Of a DNA stretch of 64,000 bases, positions 8,463-18,500 are shown in pieces. Numbering within the stretch: the stretch's first letter is position 1; every line of letters begins with the position of its first letter. The notes beneath the pieces were generated by a model that was not told the DNA's origin, searched no databases, and saw only the letters and a program-made list of their open reading frames with translations. The DNA lies in contig NZ_CP109430.1 in the NCBI RefSeq assembly GCF_036250735.1, positions 4,650,001 to 4,714,000 of the forward strand, in the 5' to 3' direction. The position numbers and the translations under genes are program-made. Source of the DNA: Streptosporangium sp. NBC_01495 (GTDB lineage: Bacteria; Actinomycetota; Actinomycetes; Streptosporangiales; Streptosporangiaceae).

Positions 8463-10248
8463 CTAGTGCCAATATCCGTCGTAGTAGTCGACCAGGTGCT
8501 GGGCGTCTGGGCCGGCCGAGGCGGCGGCGACTGTGAGGTCGGCCTCTCGGAGGATCTCCGACCGCACCAGCGGCGGCACCGACGCCGCCGGCACCTCCTG
8601 GCCGTCGCGGTGGAAGGTCATCGGGTTGGTCGCGCACAGCGCGTCCAGGTCCCAGCCCTCGTCGGACATGCCCTCGACGACGCGCAGGAGCCAGCGGGCC
8701 TGCCAGTCCGCAAGGTCGCGCACCACCTCGCCCTGCCCCTCGTGACAGTCGTGCTCCCAGTAGCCGATCGACACGCCGGTCCAGCCGTGCCGGATCAGCT
8801 CCGTCCGGGTCAGGTCGTAGCGCACGACGTGACCGGCGACGCGGTCCGGCTCTTCCGCGTACACCTCGCGGAGGACTTGTTCGAACGGCTGCGCCAGACC
8901 CCTCTCGCGCCACGCGCCCACCTCCTCGGCGCTTGCGTCGGCCGGGTGCCACAAGGCGACCGGGCCCTCGGGGCGGTGCCCGGCCAGTTCCCAGCCGTCG
9001 ACGGTTCTGACTGGCAGGCCTGAGGGGCCGCCGGGGATCCGCCACACCAGGGCGCGGGCGTCGGGGCCAGTGACGGGGTGGTCGAGGAGGTGCTCGCCGA
9101 CCTCACGCCAGGTCCATTCGCGCCGGTGGATGAGCGCCTGTTCCAGGCGGTAGCGCGCGGCCGTGCGCGCCTGCTCGACCTCTCTGGGCGTGGCGTCGGC
9201 GGCGGGCAGAGTGCGGTCGAGGAACTGGTCGCGGGTCAGCGCGGCCACGTCGGCGAGCGCGTCGAGCGCGCGAGTGACATTCTCCTGTACGGACGCCGCC
9301 CGCACCCGCGTCTGAATGAGCGCCAGTGGGGTGACTGTCTCGGGTCCGCCCCGGCGGGCCAGCACGCCGACGGCCCCGTCGGCGACGGTCTCGCTGCGGC
9401 AGGTGGAGCTGGGGCCATCGTGGCCGGTGCCGCAGGTGACGGCGGCGTCGGCGAGCAGCGACGGGACCCAAGGTTCGTCAATGACCTCGCAGGTCCAGAT
9501 CAGGCCGCGCGCCACCGAGACGGTCCGGCCCTTCAGGAAGCGGTCCTCGCTCCAGCTGATGTCGGCGTGGTGGCAGACGAACGGGCCGCCCCGGTAGGCG
9601 GCCAGGCGGGTGACCAGCTCGTGGACCAGGGCGATGGCCTCAGGGGTGAGCAGGTCGCAGACGGCCGGCAACCAGCCGTCGCCTGGGGCCGGTGTGTCGG
9701 CGGTGGCCCAGTGGCGCAGCAGCGGCAGCATTCCGGCCAGGCGGGGGCCGTACTCCTCGGCCAGCATCGTGGCGAAGGGGTCGGCCTCCCCGATCACGTT
9801 CCTGACCGCACCGGCTGGGCCCTCCTCGGTGAGCAGGCTCTCCAGGAGCGGCTGGAGCTCTCCGAGGTCCGTCAGGTGGCCGAACAGGTCGCGGCGCTGT
9901 TGCGGATGGAGCAGGTGGGCGGCCGACAGCGGGATCCGATAGAGCTCCTCGTGGCGGGTGTGGCCCTGGCGGGCCCAGTAGCCGGCGCGTTCGGCCAGGT
10001 TCCAGGCGTCGGCGGGCGTCCAGTCGACGGCGCGCCCGGCCACGGTGCGGACCAGGCGCAGGACGCGCTCGTCGTAGTCGTGGCCGCCCTGCGGGCCGAG
10101 CCAGAGCTTGGTGTGGGCGTAGGTGCCGTAGAGGCGCCAGTCGGTCGCCAGGGCCGAGGTCGAGGCCCTGCTCGGTGAGGGCGTCGAAGCGCCGGTAGGC
10201 CTCCCTGGTAGCCGGTTCCAGATGATCCCAATTGCCCGCGAACGTCAC
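8463..10248 (-). pseudogene. DUF4132-like large protein, frameshifted near its 5' end
   Basis: The main frame (8463-10043) encodes 526 residues of a soluble, tryptophan- and acid-rich protein. Its C-terminal part (PLVRSEILREADLTVAAA, VDYYDGYWH) suggests the DUF4132/MolR-like group, a poorly characterised family. Upstream the same protein continues (WRLYGTYAHTKLWLGPQGG) to about 10150. There a one-base indel shifts it from the frame starting at GTG 10248 (MTFAGNWDHLEPATREAYRR). Joining the two frames gives about 595 residues. The defect could be genuine or a sequencing error in a GC-rich run. Family assignment is tentative; coding character is strong. Confidence 0.6.
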
Positions 10249-10332
10249 CAGGTGATCGTAGTCGCACGATGTCCGAATGAAGATCGTCGTTCTGGACGAC
10301 TACCAGCGGGTCGCTCGAGACCTGGGTGTCCC

Positions 10333-10460
10333 GGCTCAGTGAAGTTGGCACGGCGGCTCAGTAGATATGGAACCGGCTCAGCAAACGCGGCATGCGGCCA
10401 CGCTCCCGTCGCCGCACCTCACATGAGGTTCCATAGGTGCCAGATTCACTGAGCCGATCA
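10333..10460. repeat. clustered CGGCTCAG repeats with inverted copy, IS21-like transposon end
   Basis: CGGCTCAG occurs three times between about 10333 and 10382, followed by GAAGTTGGCAC or ATGGAACC. An inverted version (GGTTCCATAGGTGCCAGATT followed by CACTGAGCCG) lies at about 10430-10460. Multiple short repeats at each terminus are characteristic of IS21-family elements. No istA/istB gene is recognisable here, so this would be a solo end or the scar of a deletion. Confidence 0.4.
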
Positions 10461-10885
10461 ACCCGAACCGGGTCGGTAAGAGTTATACGCGCTTAGGTCA
10501 GACCCCTTCGGCTGTGCCACTCGCTGTGAGTCAGGAAAGCGGGGATCCGCAACCGGAAGAGGCCGCAGCCGACACCGTGGCGGATGACACCGTGGCGACA
10601 ACTCTCCGGCGGCCGGCCAACCCGGACGTGATGTTCCTCGACCGGTTCACGCCAGGCGACGGCCACCGCGCTCCTGGCAGCGTGCGACATCTCCGTCCGG
10701 ACCACCCACAAGGCGATGAAGGCCGAGTCGACCCCAGCGAAACACCGAAGCCACCTCTCCGACTCGGCTGTTCGGCCTCACGGAGCAGACGGCGCGCTGC
10801 GCTACACCGCGACCACCCACCCCGAGCGCATCACCAACCCCCTCGATGACTGGCTGCGGAGACCCGGGGCGACGGAACTCGGTGA
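10461..10885. other. unassigned decayed sequence
   Basis: Plus-strand frames (for example 10514-10849) are open but composed of shadow-like residues. No conserved motif or ribosome binding site was identified. Confidence 0.3.
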
Positions 10886-11182
10886 TCACGCTCCCATGAA
10901 GCCACGACGAGTGCTCGGCAGATGGTAGGTGCGTCCCCACTCGCCGGGGAGGCGTTCCCAGTGAACGGTGGTCATGTAGGGCTTCAGCGAACGATTGGCT
11001 TCGCCCCTGAACAGGCCCGGGACAAGGCCGTCGCCGACCAGAACGTGAAGGCCAGGCTCCCATCGGATCAGGTCGTGCCGCAGTCCGTAGAGTGTGCGAC
11101 TGCCTGGTCCGCGCAGCAGGCGTTGTGCCTCGGTCACGATGATCAGCGGAGCGGTCGACTCTTCCGCAAGGATCCGCCTCAG
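10886..11182 (-). pseudogene. unidentified protein fragment with ATPase-like Walker B motif
   Basis: The minus-strand frame from a TAA at about 11185 to the stop at 10886 gives up to 99 residues. It reads LRRILAEESTAPLIIVTEAQ and continues with WEPGLHVLVGDGLVPG. The TAPLIIVTEAQRLL stretch resembles the Walker B/sensor region of AAA-type transposition ATPases. There is no P-loop and no good start (CTG or the internal GTG at 11137). It may be a remnant of a mobile element, in line with the nearby transposon-end repeats. Identification is weak. Confidence 0.3.
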
Positions 11183-11326
11183 TTAGAACGCCGTCGGTGC
11201 CCCAGCTCACCTGTCAGGTGCCGCACTGGCTCCAGTGACATCAACTCTGCGCCGCGGTGACAGAAAAGGGCTCTGGCTCACTCTTGATGATCGCGGTGGC
11301 GATCGAACCAGGGCCGCCTCAGGGTC

Positions 11327-11806
11327 GTGAACCTGCCGGTCAAGGGCAACCGCACCCACCCGGTCGACGTGCGCCCCTTCATCGGCGAAATCCTCGACGG
11401 CTACCTGACCGAACGCGGAAACTCACCCGGCCCTCTCTTTCGATCACGCAACGGGCGCTCACTGCAGCGCACCTACATCCGCGAACTCATCCAGCGCATC
11501 GCCAAGGCCATCGGAGTCGCCGACCACGGCAAACTCTCCATCCACGGCATCCGCCACAGCGTGGCCACCGCCCTGCTGGAGGCAGGCGAAGAGCTGTCAG
11601 CGGTACAAGCCCTGCTCGGCCACGCCTCTCCTGACACCACACAGATATACGCCCACCCCAAGTCGCTCAACCTCTCCCCCACCCAACGCATCGACCAACG
11701 CCTGGCCACCGCCGTCGAACGCCACACCCAGCACTTCGTCCGGCAAAGCTCGCACGACACGGCCTCGGCATTCCCCCTGTCTCCCCGGACGCCTTCACCC
11801 GCATAA
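11327..11806 (+). pseudogene. tyrosine recombinase (integrase) catalytic-domain fragment
   Basis: About 160 codons encode the C-terminal catalytic part of a phage-type integrase. A beta-strand lysine segment (LPVKGNRTHPVDV), the HxxR box HGIRHSVATALLEAG and the box LLGHASPDTTQIYAH with the nucleophile tyrosine are all present. The N-terminal core-binding domain and the first catalytic arginine are missing. The frame begins inside the domain at GTG 11327 with no ribosome binding site. It is therefore a truncated, presumably inactive recombinase marking an old integration event left of the trypsin-CHAT operon. Confidence 0.75.
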
Positions 11807-11975
11807 TCGAGGTGTTCCTGGATTGAACGCCGCCTGGTCGACCCACTCGGGAATGACCGCCTGGATGCCGCGTCGCCGCAGATGCGCGGATCTTCTGGCA
11901 GGAGTCCTGACCTACCGGCCCTGACACGGTCGCGCGTATCCTACTGTCAGCTTCCCCCCCGCAGCCGGAGAGTAG

Positions 11976-14162
11976 ATGCCGACCACGGTCGAACGCGTCG
12001 CCGAAGTATGGGCTCGGCAGGCCGACGCGTCCTGGTCGTCCGGCTCCGGCTACCTGATCGCCCCGCGCCTGCTCATCACCTCCACGCACGTGCTGTCCGC
12101 GACGGGCCGGCCCGAACCTGGGGCCGAGATCAAGGTCAGGACCGCCAGCAGGACGCGCCTGTGGTCCGCCGCGTGCACCTGGTCGTCGGCCGACCCCACG
12201 GTGGACGTCGCTGTCCTGGAGATCACCGACGACGACTGGGCCGATCCCCCCGTCGCTCCCGTCCGCTGGGGACGCCTGGCCAGCCGCCGAGCCGAGGTGG
12301 TCTGCCAGGCCTCCGGCTTCCCCGAGGTGCTGGCCCAGCCGGACGGCGTGCGCGAGCGCGATCAGGCTGGCGGCCGAGTGAACCCGGAGGCGGGCGCCAA
12401 ACAGCGCCGCTATCACCTCCAGGTGCTCAACCCGCCGAAGCGCAGAGGTGCCGGGTCGCCCTGGGCGGGGATGTCCGGCGCCGCGCTGTTCGCCGACGAC
12501 TTGCTGCTCGGCGTGGTGGTCGCCGACCATCAAGGGTACGGCGGGGCCAGGCTGCTCGCCACGCGGGCCGAGGCCCTGTTCGCCGAGCCCGGTTTCCTCG
12601 ACGCGATCACAGCGCCGGCGGTCCTCGAACCAGCCGATCTGGCCAGGTTGTTCTCCCCTCCGGCCGACCGGCGCCGCCCCCGCTCCCCCGCGGCGCTCCT
12701 GCGTGCCGACGCCGAGGCGGTGCGGTGGTTCACCCCGAGGGACAACGAGCTCGCCAGGCTCGTCGGCTGGTGCTCCACGGACGAGATCTTCGACGCCCGG
12801 CTCGTCTTCGGTGCCGGAGGGCTGGGCAAGACGCGGCTCGCGCGCCAGCTCGTCGCCCATCTGCGCCGCGAGGGCTGGGTGACCGGGCAGGTGGTGGCCG
12901 AGAACGCGGCAGCGCTGCCGGAGGAGCCCCTGAGCCGGTTGCGCGCGTGCGACCGGCCCCTGCTGCTCGTGGTCGACTACGCCGAAACACGGCCTGACGT
13001 CGTCCGCCGGTTGATTGAGAACGTCGGGATCGACGACGGCGGCGCCGTGCGCGTGCTGATGCTGGCGCGCTCGGCCGGGCAGTGGTGGCAGCGGCTGACC
13101 GCGAAGTCCGACCTGATGGAGTACGCCCTCGAACTCGCCGAACTCCACCCGCTCACCGCCCTGCCGACGCGGACGGGAGCGCGCGAGACGGCGTTCAGGG
13201 AGGCGGTGGTCGACATCGCCGCCCAGCTCCATCGGGTGTCTGGGCTGCAGGAGACGCGCTGGCCCGACCTGGCCGCCCAGGTGGCGCCTCCCGATCTCGG
13301 CGGCCCCGGCTATGGATCGTTGATGCGCCTTCATCTGAGCGCCCTGGTGGGGTTGCTGCAGGCGGGTCCCGCACCGGCCGCCGCGCGCAGCCGTACGCCG
13401 CACGAGAAGGTCCTCATGGTCCACGAGAACCGCTACTGGCGGCGTACGGCGGACACGGTGGGCCTCGCCTTCCTGTCGGACGACACGCTGCGCAACACGG
13501 TGACGATCGCTACCCTGTTTGGGGCATCGAGCAAGTCCCAGGCCGTGGCCCTGCTCAGCCACGTGCTCGGCCTACGCGATCTCGGAGAGAACGAGCTCCT
13601 CGTCGTCCACCAATGGCTGAGCACGCTCTATCCGTCCCAAGAAGGCGAGTGGGGCCCCCTGGAGCCGGACCGCCTGGGTGAGTACCTGGTAGGAACCCAT
13701 CTGCGCGAGTGGCCCGACCTGATCAACGAACCGCTGGCCGCCGCCTCCCCCACCCAGCTCCACCAGGCCTTCCACGTGCTGGCCCGGGCAAGCGGCGACC
13801 ACCCCCACGTCGGGCGGCTGCTCAAGGAGCAGGTGGTCGGGCAGCTGGCGAGATACGGTCCCATCGCCCTGCAGGTCGTCATCGAGACCGAGCAGCCCGG
13901 CTACCTGATCTCGGCGCTGGAGGACGGGGTGGCCGGAGCCTCCGCCTCGGACGAGGCCACGCTGGTCGCGCTGGCCGGTTCCTTCCCCACCGGCGCGCCC
14001 GCGCTTAACCTGCTGGTCGAGCCGCTGACCCGGCTGGCCATATCGGTGTACGGCAGGCTGACAGGTGAGGGCAGGACGAACTGGGCCACCCCGAGTTGGT
14101 TGGAGGCTCCGATACCTGGAAGGGTGAGGAGTTATGGCACCACCGAGGAAGTATTCCCCTGA
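11976..14162 (+). pseudogene. trypsin-like serine protease / P-loop STAND protein, interrupted by IS3
   Basis: The frame encodes an N-terminal trypsin-like protease (residues 1-215) with a complete triad: His38 in LLITSTHVL, Asp77 in DPTVDVAVLEI and Ser167 in GMSGAALF. A P-loop NTPase follows, with Walker A GAGGLGKT at 279-286 and Walker B LLLVVDY at 329-335. A helical region leads into TPR-like sequence. No signal peptide is seen, so it should be cytoplasmic. The architecture matches protease-STAND proteins of predicted NTP-dependent conflict systems. The native sequence runs to codon 702 (14081). The last 26 codons are read from an IS3 element and are foreign. The native 3' end survives at 15385-15549 in the same frame. 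Next come the CHAT and trypco2 genes of the same operon. Domains are confidently assigned; the biological role is inferred. Confidence 0.85.
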
Positions 14163-14451
14163 GCTGCGGGAACGAGCTGTCCGTATGGTTTTCGAGCTGC
14201 GTGCGGCCGGTGAGGGGACGGGCGTGCTGGCCCGGGTCGCAGACCAGCTCGGGGTGCACCGCGAGGCACTGCGGACTTGGGTGCGCCAGACCGAGGTCGA
14301 TGGCGGGAAGCGTCCGGGGACATCGACTTCTGACGCCTGGCGGATCACCGAACTCGAGCGTGAGAATCGCGAGTTGCGGCGGGCGAACGAGATCCTGAAG
14401 GCCGCCTCGGCATATTTCGCCCGGGAACTCGATCCCAGACTTCCGCGCTAG
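14134..14451 (+). CDS. IS3-family transposase OrfA
   Basis: This 105-aa protein has an N-terminal transposase_8 helix-turn-helix (SPELRERAVRMVFELRAAG, QLGVHREALRTWVRQ). A leucine-zipper-like coiled coil (ELERENRELRRANEILKAA) used for multimerisation follows. It binds the IS ends. The stop at 14449-14451 overlaps the -1 frame that continues into orfB, so OrfAB is probably made by ribosomal frameshifting shortly before the stop. GTGAGGAG precedes the ATG. Confidence 0.92.
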   Translation: MAPPRKYSPELRERAVRMVFELRAAGEGTGVLARVADQLGVHREALRTWVRQTEVDGGKRPGTSTSDAWRITELERENRELRRANEILKAASAYFARELDPRLPR

Positions 14452-14486
14452 TCGAGTTCATCGATACCCATCGCGAACAGTTCGGT

Positions 14487-15356
14487 GTGGAGCCGATCTG
14501 TGCCGTGCTGGAGTTCGCGCCGTCCACGTACTGGGCGGCGAAGAAACGGGAGTCGAATCCGTCGGCTCGTGCGGTCCGGGACGAAGAGTTGAAAAAGGAG
14601 ATCTTGAAAGTATGGGAAGGCCCCGGACGTGGCCTGTATGGGGCGCGGAAGGTGTGGGGCCAGCTCAACCGCCAGGGCGTCACGGTCGCCCGGTGCACGG
14701 TCGAGCGGCTGATGCGCGAGCTGGGCCTGTGCGGGGCGACCTGGTCCCGCAAACGGCCCCGAACTACCGTCCCCGGCGCCGATCGGCCCGGTGACCTGCT
14801 GGAACGCAACTTCACCGCAGATCGGCCGGACCTGCGATGGGTCGCGGACATCACCTACGTCGCCACCGTCTCCGGCTGGGTGTACACCGCGTTCGTCCAG
14901 GACCTGTACTCCCGTCGGATCGTCGGCTGGCAGGTCGCCGACCACCTGGGCACCGATCTGGCACTCGACGCCCTGGAAATGGCGATCTGGGCGCGTGGCG
15001 ACGTCGTCGATAACCTTGTCCACCATTCTGATAGAGGTGTTCAATACACTTCCATCCGCTACGCCGAACGGCTCGACCAGGTCGGTGCGGCTCGTTCTGT
15101 GGGCAGCAAGGGCGACTCGTATGACAATGCCGCTGCGGAGTCGCTCAACAGTCTCTACAAGAAGGAGCTAATCGAGTTCCAGGGCGACTGGAAAGGCGTC
15201 ATGGATGTGACGATTGCCACCATGGAATGGGTTGCTTGGTATAATTCCGAAAGGCTACATTCTTACTGCGGGAACGTTCCTCCGGCCGAGTACGAGGAGA
15301 CGTTCCACCGATCAACCGCCGGCGCCGACCTGGCGATCGAGAACCAAGCGATCTAG
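14487..15356 (+). CDS. IS3-family transposase OrfB (DDE integrase domain)
   Basis: The integrase-fold catalytic subunit runs about 290 residues from the first in-frame GTG. The coding frame is open further upstream (LVEFIDTHREQFGVEPICAV) and reaches back into orfA in the -1 frame, as expected for a frameshift fusion. An HTH_21 region (GLYGARKVWGQLNRQGV) precedes the rve domain. DDE residues are visible in WVADITYV, VHHSDRGVQYTS and DNAAAESLNSLYKKEL. The C-terminus ends just inside the right inverted repeat. It appears intact. Confidence 0.92.
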   Translation: MEPICAVLEFAPSTYWAAKKRESNPSARAVRDEELKKEILKVWEGPGRGLYGARKVWGQLNRQGVTVARCTVERLMRELGLCGATWSRKRPRTTVPGADRPGDLLERNFTADRPDLRWVADITYVATVSGWVYTAFVQDLYSRRIVGWQVADHLGTDLALDALEMAIWARGDVVDNLVHHSDRGVQYTSIRYAERLDQVGAARSVGSKGDSYDNAAAESLNSLYKKELIEFQGDWKGVMDVTIATMEWVAWYNSERLHSYCGNVPPAEYEETFHRSTAGADLAIENQAI

Positions 15357-15384
15357 CCTCCAACTTCGCCGGGGCGGCCCAAAC

Positions 15385-15549
15385 TACCGCCCGGAACTGG
15401 CCAGGGCCTGGCAGAACCTGAGCGATCACATGCGAGAGGCCCAGCGCCACGAGGAGGCGCTCGCCGCGAGAGCCGTGGCGCTGGAGCTGTACCGCGAGCT
15501 GACCGGCCGGGGCAGTGCCGCGGCGGGAGGGGCCTTTCATGCGTCCTGA
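15385..15549 (+). pseudogene. 3' end of the interrupted trypsin-STAND gene
   Basis: After the IS and one AAC copy are removed, codon 702 (AAC) is followed directly by TAC CGC CCG in frame. The next 54 codons encode a TPR-like C-terminus (YRPELARAWQNLSDHMREAQ, HEEALAARAVALELYREL) ending at TGA 15547-15549. The restored protein is about 756 residues. Its stop overlaps the start region of the CHAT gene (ATG at 15539), showing original translational coupling. Confidence 0.85.
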
Positions 15550-18500
15550 CCACGGTTACCTCCCCGACTACGCCGCCAACCTCGTGAGCTACGCCGAGCA
15601 GCTCATGGAGGTCGAGGATCACGCGGGCGCGTTCGCCGCGGCCCAGGAGGCTGTCGAGGTCTACGAACGGCTGCGCGGCGAACCGCTCGAGCTCGCTCGC
15701 GCGCTGACCGTGCGGGCGGAGTCGGCCGCCGCGCTCGGGCGGTTCCGCGACGCCATGGCGGACGCGCCGTCCGCCCTGCTCATCCTGCGGGACGCGGTCG
15801 CCGAGACGGGCAGCACGCCCGTCCTGCGCGATGCCCGGCTGCGCGCGCTCCTCCTCCTCGCCGACGTCCAGCTCCGCGCGGGCCTGGCCGCGGAGGCGCT
15901 GACTACAGCCGAGGCCGGCATCGAGCTGCTCGCCAGATCCAGGAGCCGCAGGAGGGCCAGCGAGGCGAGGTTCGCCGCGCTGAAGGCGGAGGCGCTGCGT
16001 CGGCTCGGGCGCGACGGCGAGGCAACGGAGGTCATCGAGGAACTGGACGACTCGCGCCGTTCCCCCGATGAGGCCGTCCTCTCCCGCGAATCCCCCGACG
16101 AGGCGGTCGCTTTCTATCGCGGCCTCGCCGAACACACCCCGGAGTCGGCCCTGCCGGCGCTCGCCGCGGCGCTCGCCGAACGCCGCACCAGGCAGCGGAG
16201 CCAGGGCGACGACAAGGGCGCTCTCACGACGGCCCGCGAGATCGTGGCCGTCCATCGGCGGCTCGCCGAAGCGGAACCGGACTCCTACCGAATCCATCTC
16301 GCCTACGCTCTGGCCGCACAGGCGGAGATCGAGCGGGGGGTCGTCGCGGACGACGACGAGGACGGGCTCGACCGAGTCACCGCCCTCCTGCTCGAGGCCG
16401 CCGAACTACTGCCGATCGACCACAAGGACCGCGCCAAGTTCCTGGTGGCGGCGGCCGTCGAGCAGTCACCGGACACCGCGATCTCCGTCCTCGCCCGGCT
16501 CATGAGCGAACAAGACGGCCGCGCGGCCCACTCGCTGTTCGTCTACGCAACGCTCGGCGATCTCCTCGTCGACCGCTCCCAGCGTCTCGGCACGGCGGAA
16601 GACCTCGAGAGGGCCATCGGGGTGCTGCGCGAAGGGCTCGCAGTCGTGCCCGAGAGCGAGCCGGAGCGCGGCGTCCTGTGGATCAGCCTGAGCGGGGCGC
16701 TGCGGCTCAGGTACGAGCGATCGAAGTCGCTCGCCGACCTGGACGAATCCATCAGCCTCGTCAGAGCGAACCTGGACCTGTCCGGCGGCGCGACCGCCCC
16801 CGCCGAACTCGGCCTGCTGCTCTTCCACCGGTTCCTGGCAGTCGGCGAGCAGTCCGACCTCGATGCCGCGATCGAGCTCATGCGGGGGGTGGCGTCGGCG
16901 ATACCCGAGGACTCCGCAGACGCCCCGCTGATTGCCGACCGCCTGGCCGACATGCTGGAAGCCCGCTTCGAGCGGTCGGGCGAGCCCGATGACCTGCGCG
17001 CCTACCTGACGGCTGCCGAGGAGGTCCTGTTCGGCACCTCTGCCGACGCGCCCGAATATCCCGTAGCGCTCGATCGGCTCCGTCACGCCGTGTCCCGGAC
17101 GTACGAGGCGACCAGGGAACCCGCCGTCCTGGACCGCCTGCTCGACCTGACGCGCCGGCTCGTCGGCCTGGACACGCCGGGCACCTACGGAGCCCTCGCC
17201 CTCGTGCAGCTCGGCCACGCCCTGGAGGAACGCTTCGAGCGTTTCGATGACCCCAGCGACCTCGAGGAGGCCGTCGAGGTGGGCCGCAGGGCGGTCGGCG
17301 CGATGCCGGAGGGCGACCCGGACCGGCACTGGGCCCTCGCCCTGCTCGCGAAGGTCCTGCTGCGGCGCTCGTGGACCGCCGGGATCGCGCGCGACCTGGA
17401 CGAGGCCGACGCGCTGATCCGGCTGGCGGCGGCCATCGCCCCTCAGCAGGCGCGCCGACAGCACGAGGAGTTCCTCGACACGCTGCGCGAAGCCCGGTTC
17501 CAGCTCACCCGCGACCTCGCCGACCTCGCCGCGCAACACCGCGGGCACTGGGAGCGCTCGGGAGATCCCGCGGCCTTCGAAGGCGCGCTGGAGGCGTTCG
17601 CCACGATCGCCGGACGGCTCGACAAGCCGATCGCGGAGCGCGTGCTGGCCTGGCAGGAGTACGGGTGGCTCGCCATGGCGGGCGGGGCCTACGAGCGCGC
17701 GCTCGGCGCGTTCCGCGCCGCGATCGAGCTAGTCCCGCTGGCCATGTCGGACAGGCTCTGGCACGGAAGAGGACAACGCGAGGACAGCCTGACGGAGCTG
17801 GCCGGCGACGCCGCCGCGTGCGCTCTGGAGATGGGACGGCCGGAGGAGGCGCTCACGCTGCTGGAGCAGGGACGCGGGCTGCTGCTCTCGCAGGCCCTGG
17901 GCGTACAGGAGGATCTTCGCACGCTGCGCGCGCACACACCTGAGCTGGCGGAGCGGCTGTCGGCGCTGCGGATCGCAGTGGACGAGCCGTCGTCGCGCGA
18001 ACCCAGAGTCCAGGAGGCGGAGGAGTTCGAGCGGCTGGTCGAGGAGGTACGCGCCCTGCCTGACATGGCGGGTTTCCTGCGCCCGCCGGCGGTCGGCGAT
18101 CTTCTCACGGCCGCGACCGAGGGACCCGTCGTGGTCCTGAACGTGAGCGGGCACCGCTGCGACGCGATTGCCGTGACAACGGACGGGCTGCTCGTCATCC
18201 GCCTGCCCGGCCTCGACCGTGCGGCGGCCACCGAGCGCGCACGCCGTTTCCTGACCGAGCTCACCACCGCCTACCGACCGCTGCGTGACCGGCTGGGCCG
18301 GGAGCAGTCGCTGGCCGAGACGCTGGGCTGGTTGTGGGAGGTCGTGGTCGGCCCGGTGCTGGAGGCGCTGCGGCCGCACCTGAGCGCCGCCGGGGGCATG
18401 CCGCGCGTATGGTGGATGCCGACGGGGCCCTTGAGCGTGCTGCCGTTGCATGCGGCGGGGTGGCTCCCGGAAATTTCCGCCATCAACTCGGTCGTCTCCT

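Larger units (their letters stand above)
14082..15381 (+). mobile_element. IS3-family insertion sequence, complete, with 3-bp target duplication
   Basis: The element is 1300 bp. Its ends are imperfect inverted repeats starting TGGGCC: the left end and the reverse complement of the right end share TGGGCC.CCCCG and then GTTGGAGGCT. AAC flanks both sides (14079-14081 and 15382-15384), the 3-bp duplication typical of this family. It carries orfA and orfB, which are transcribed in the same direction as the interrupted host gene. The ends and both ORFs look intact, so the insertion may be recent and the element possibly active. Confidence 0.9.

Noticed and set aside
7939..9045. 368-codon minus-strand ORF overlapping the DUF4132-like gene
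   Set aside because: Its first two thirds are a frame-shifted shadow of that gene. Only the last about 50 residues look possible and have no start.
11667..13562. Long antisense ORF of 631 codons opposite the trypsin-STAND gene
   Set aside because: Composition is Gly/Arg/Pro-rich with no motifs or ribosome binding site. It is a mirror of the GC-biased coding strand.
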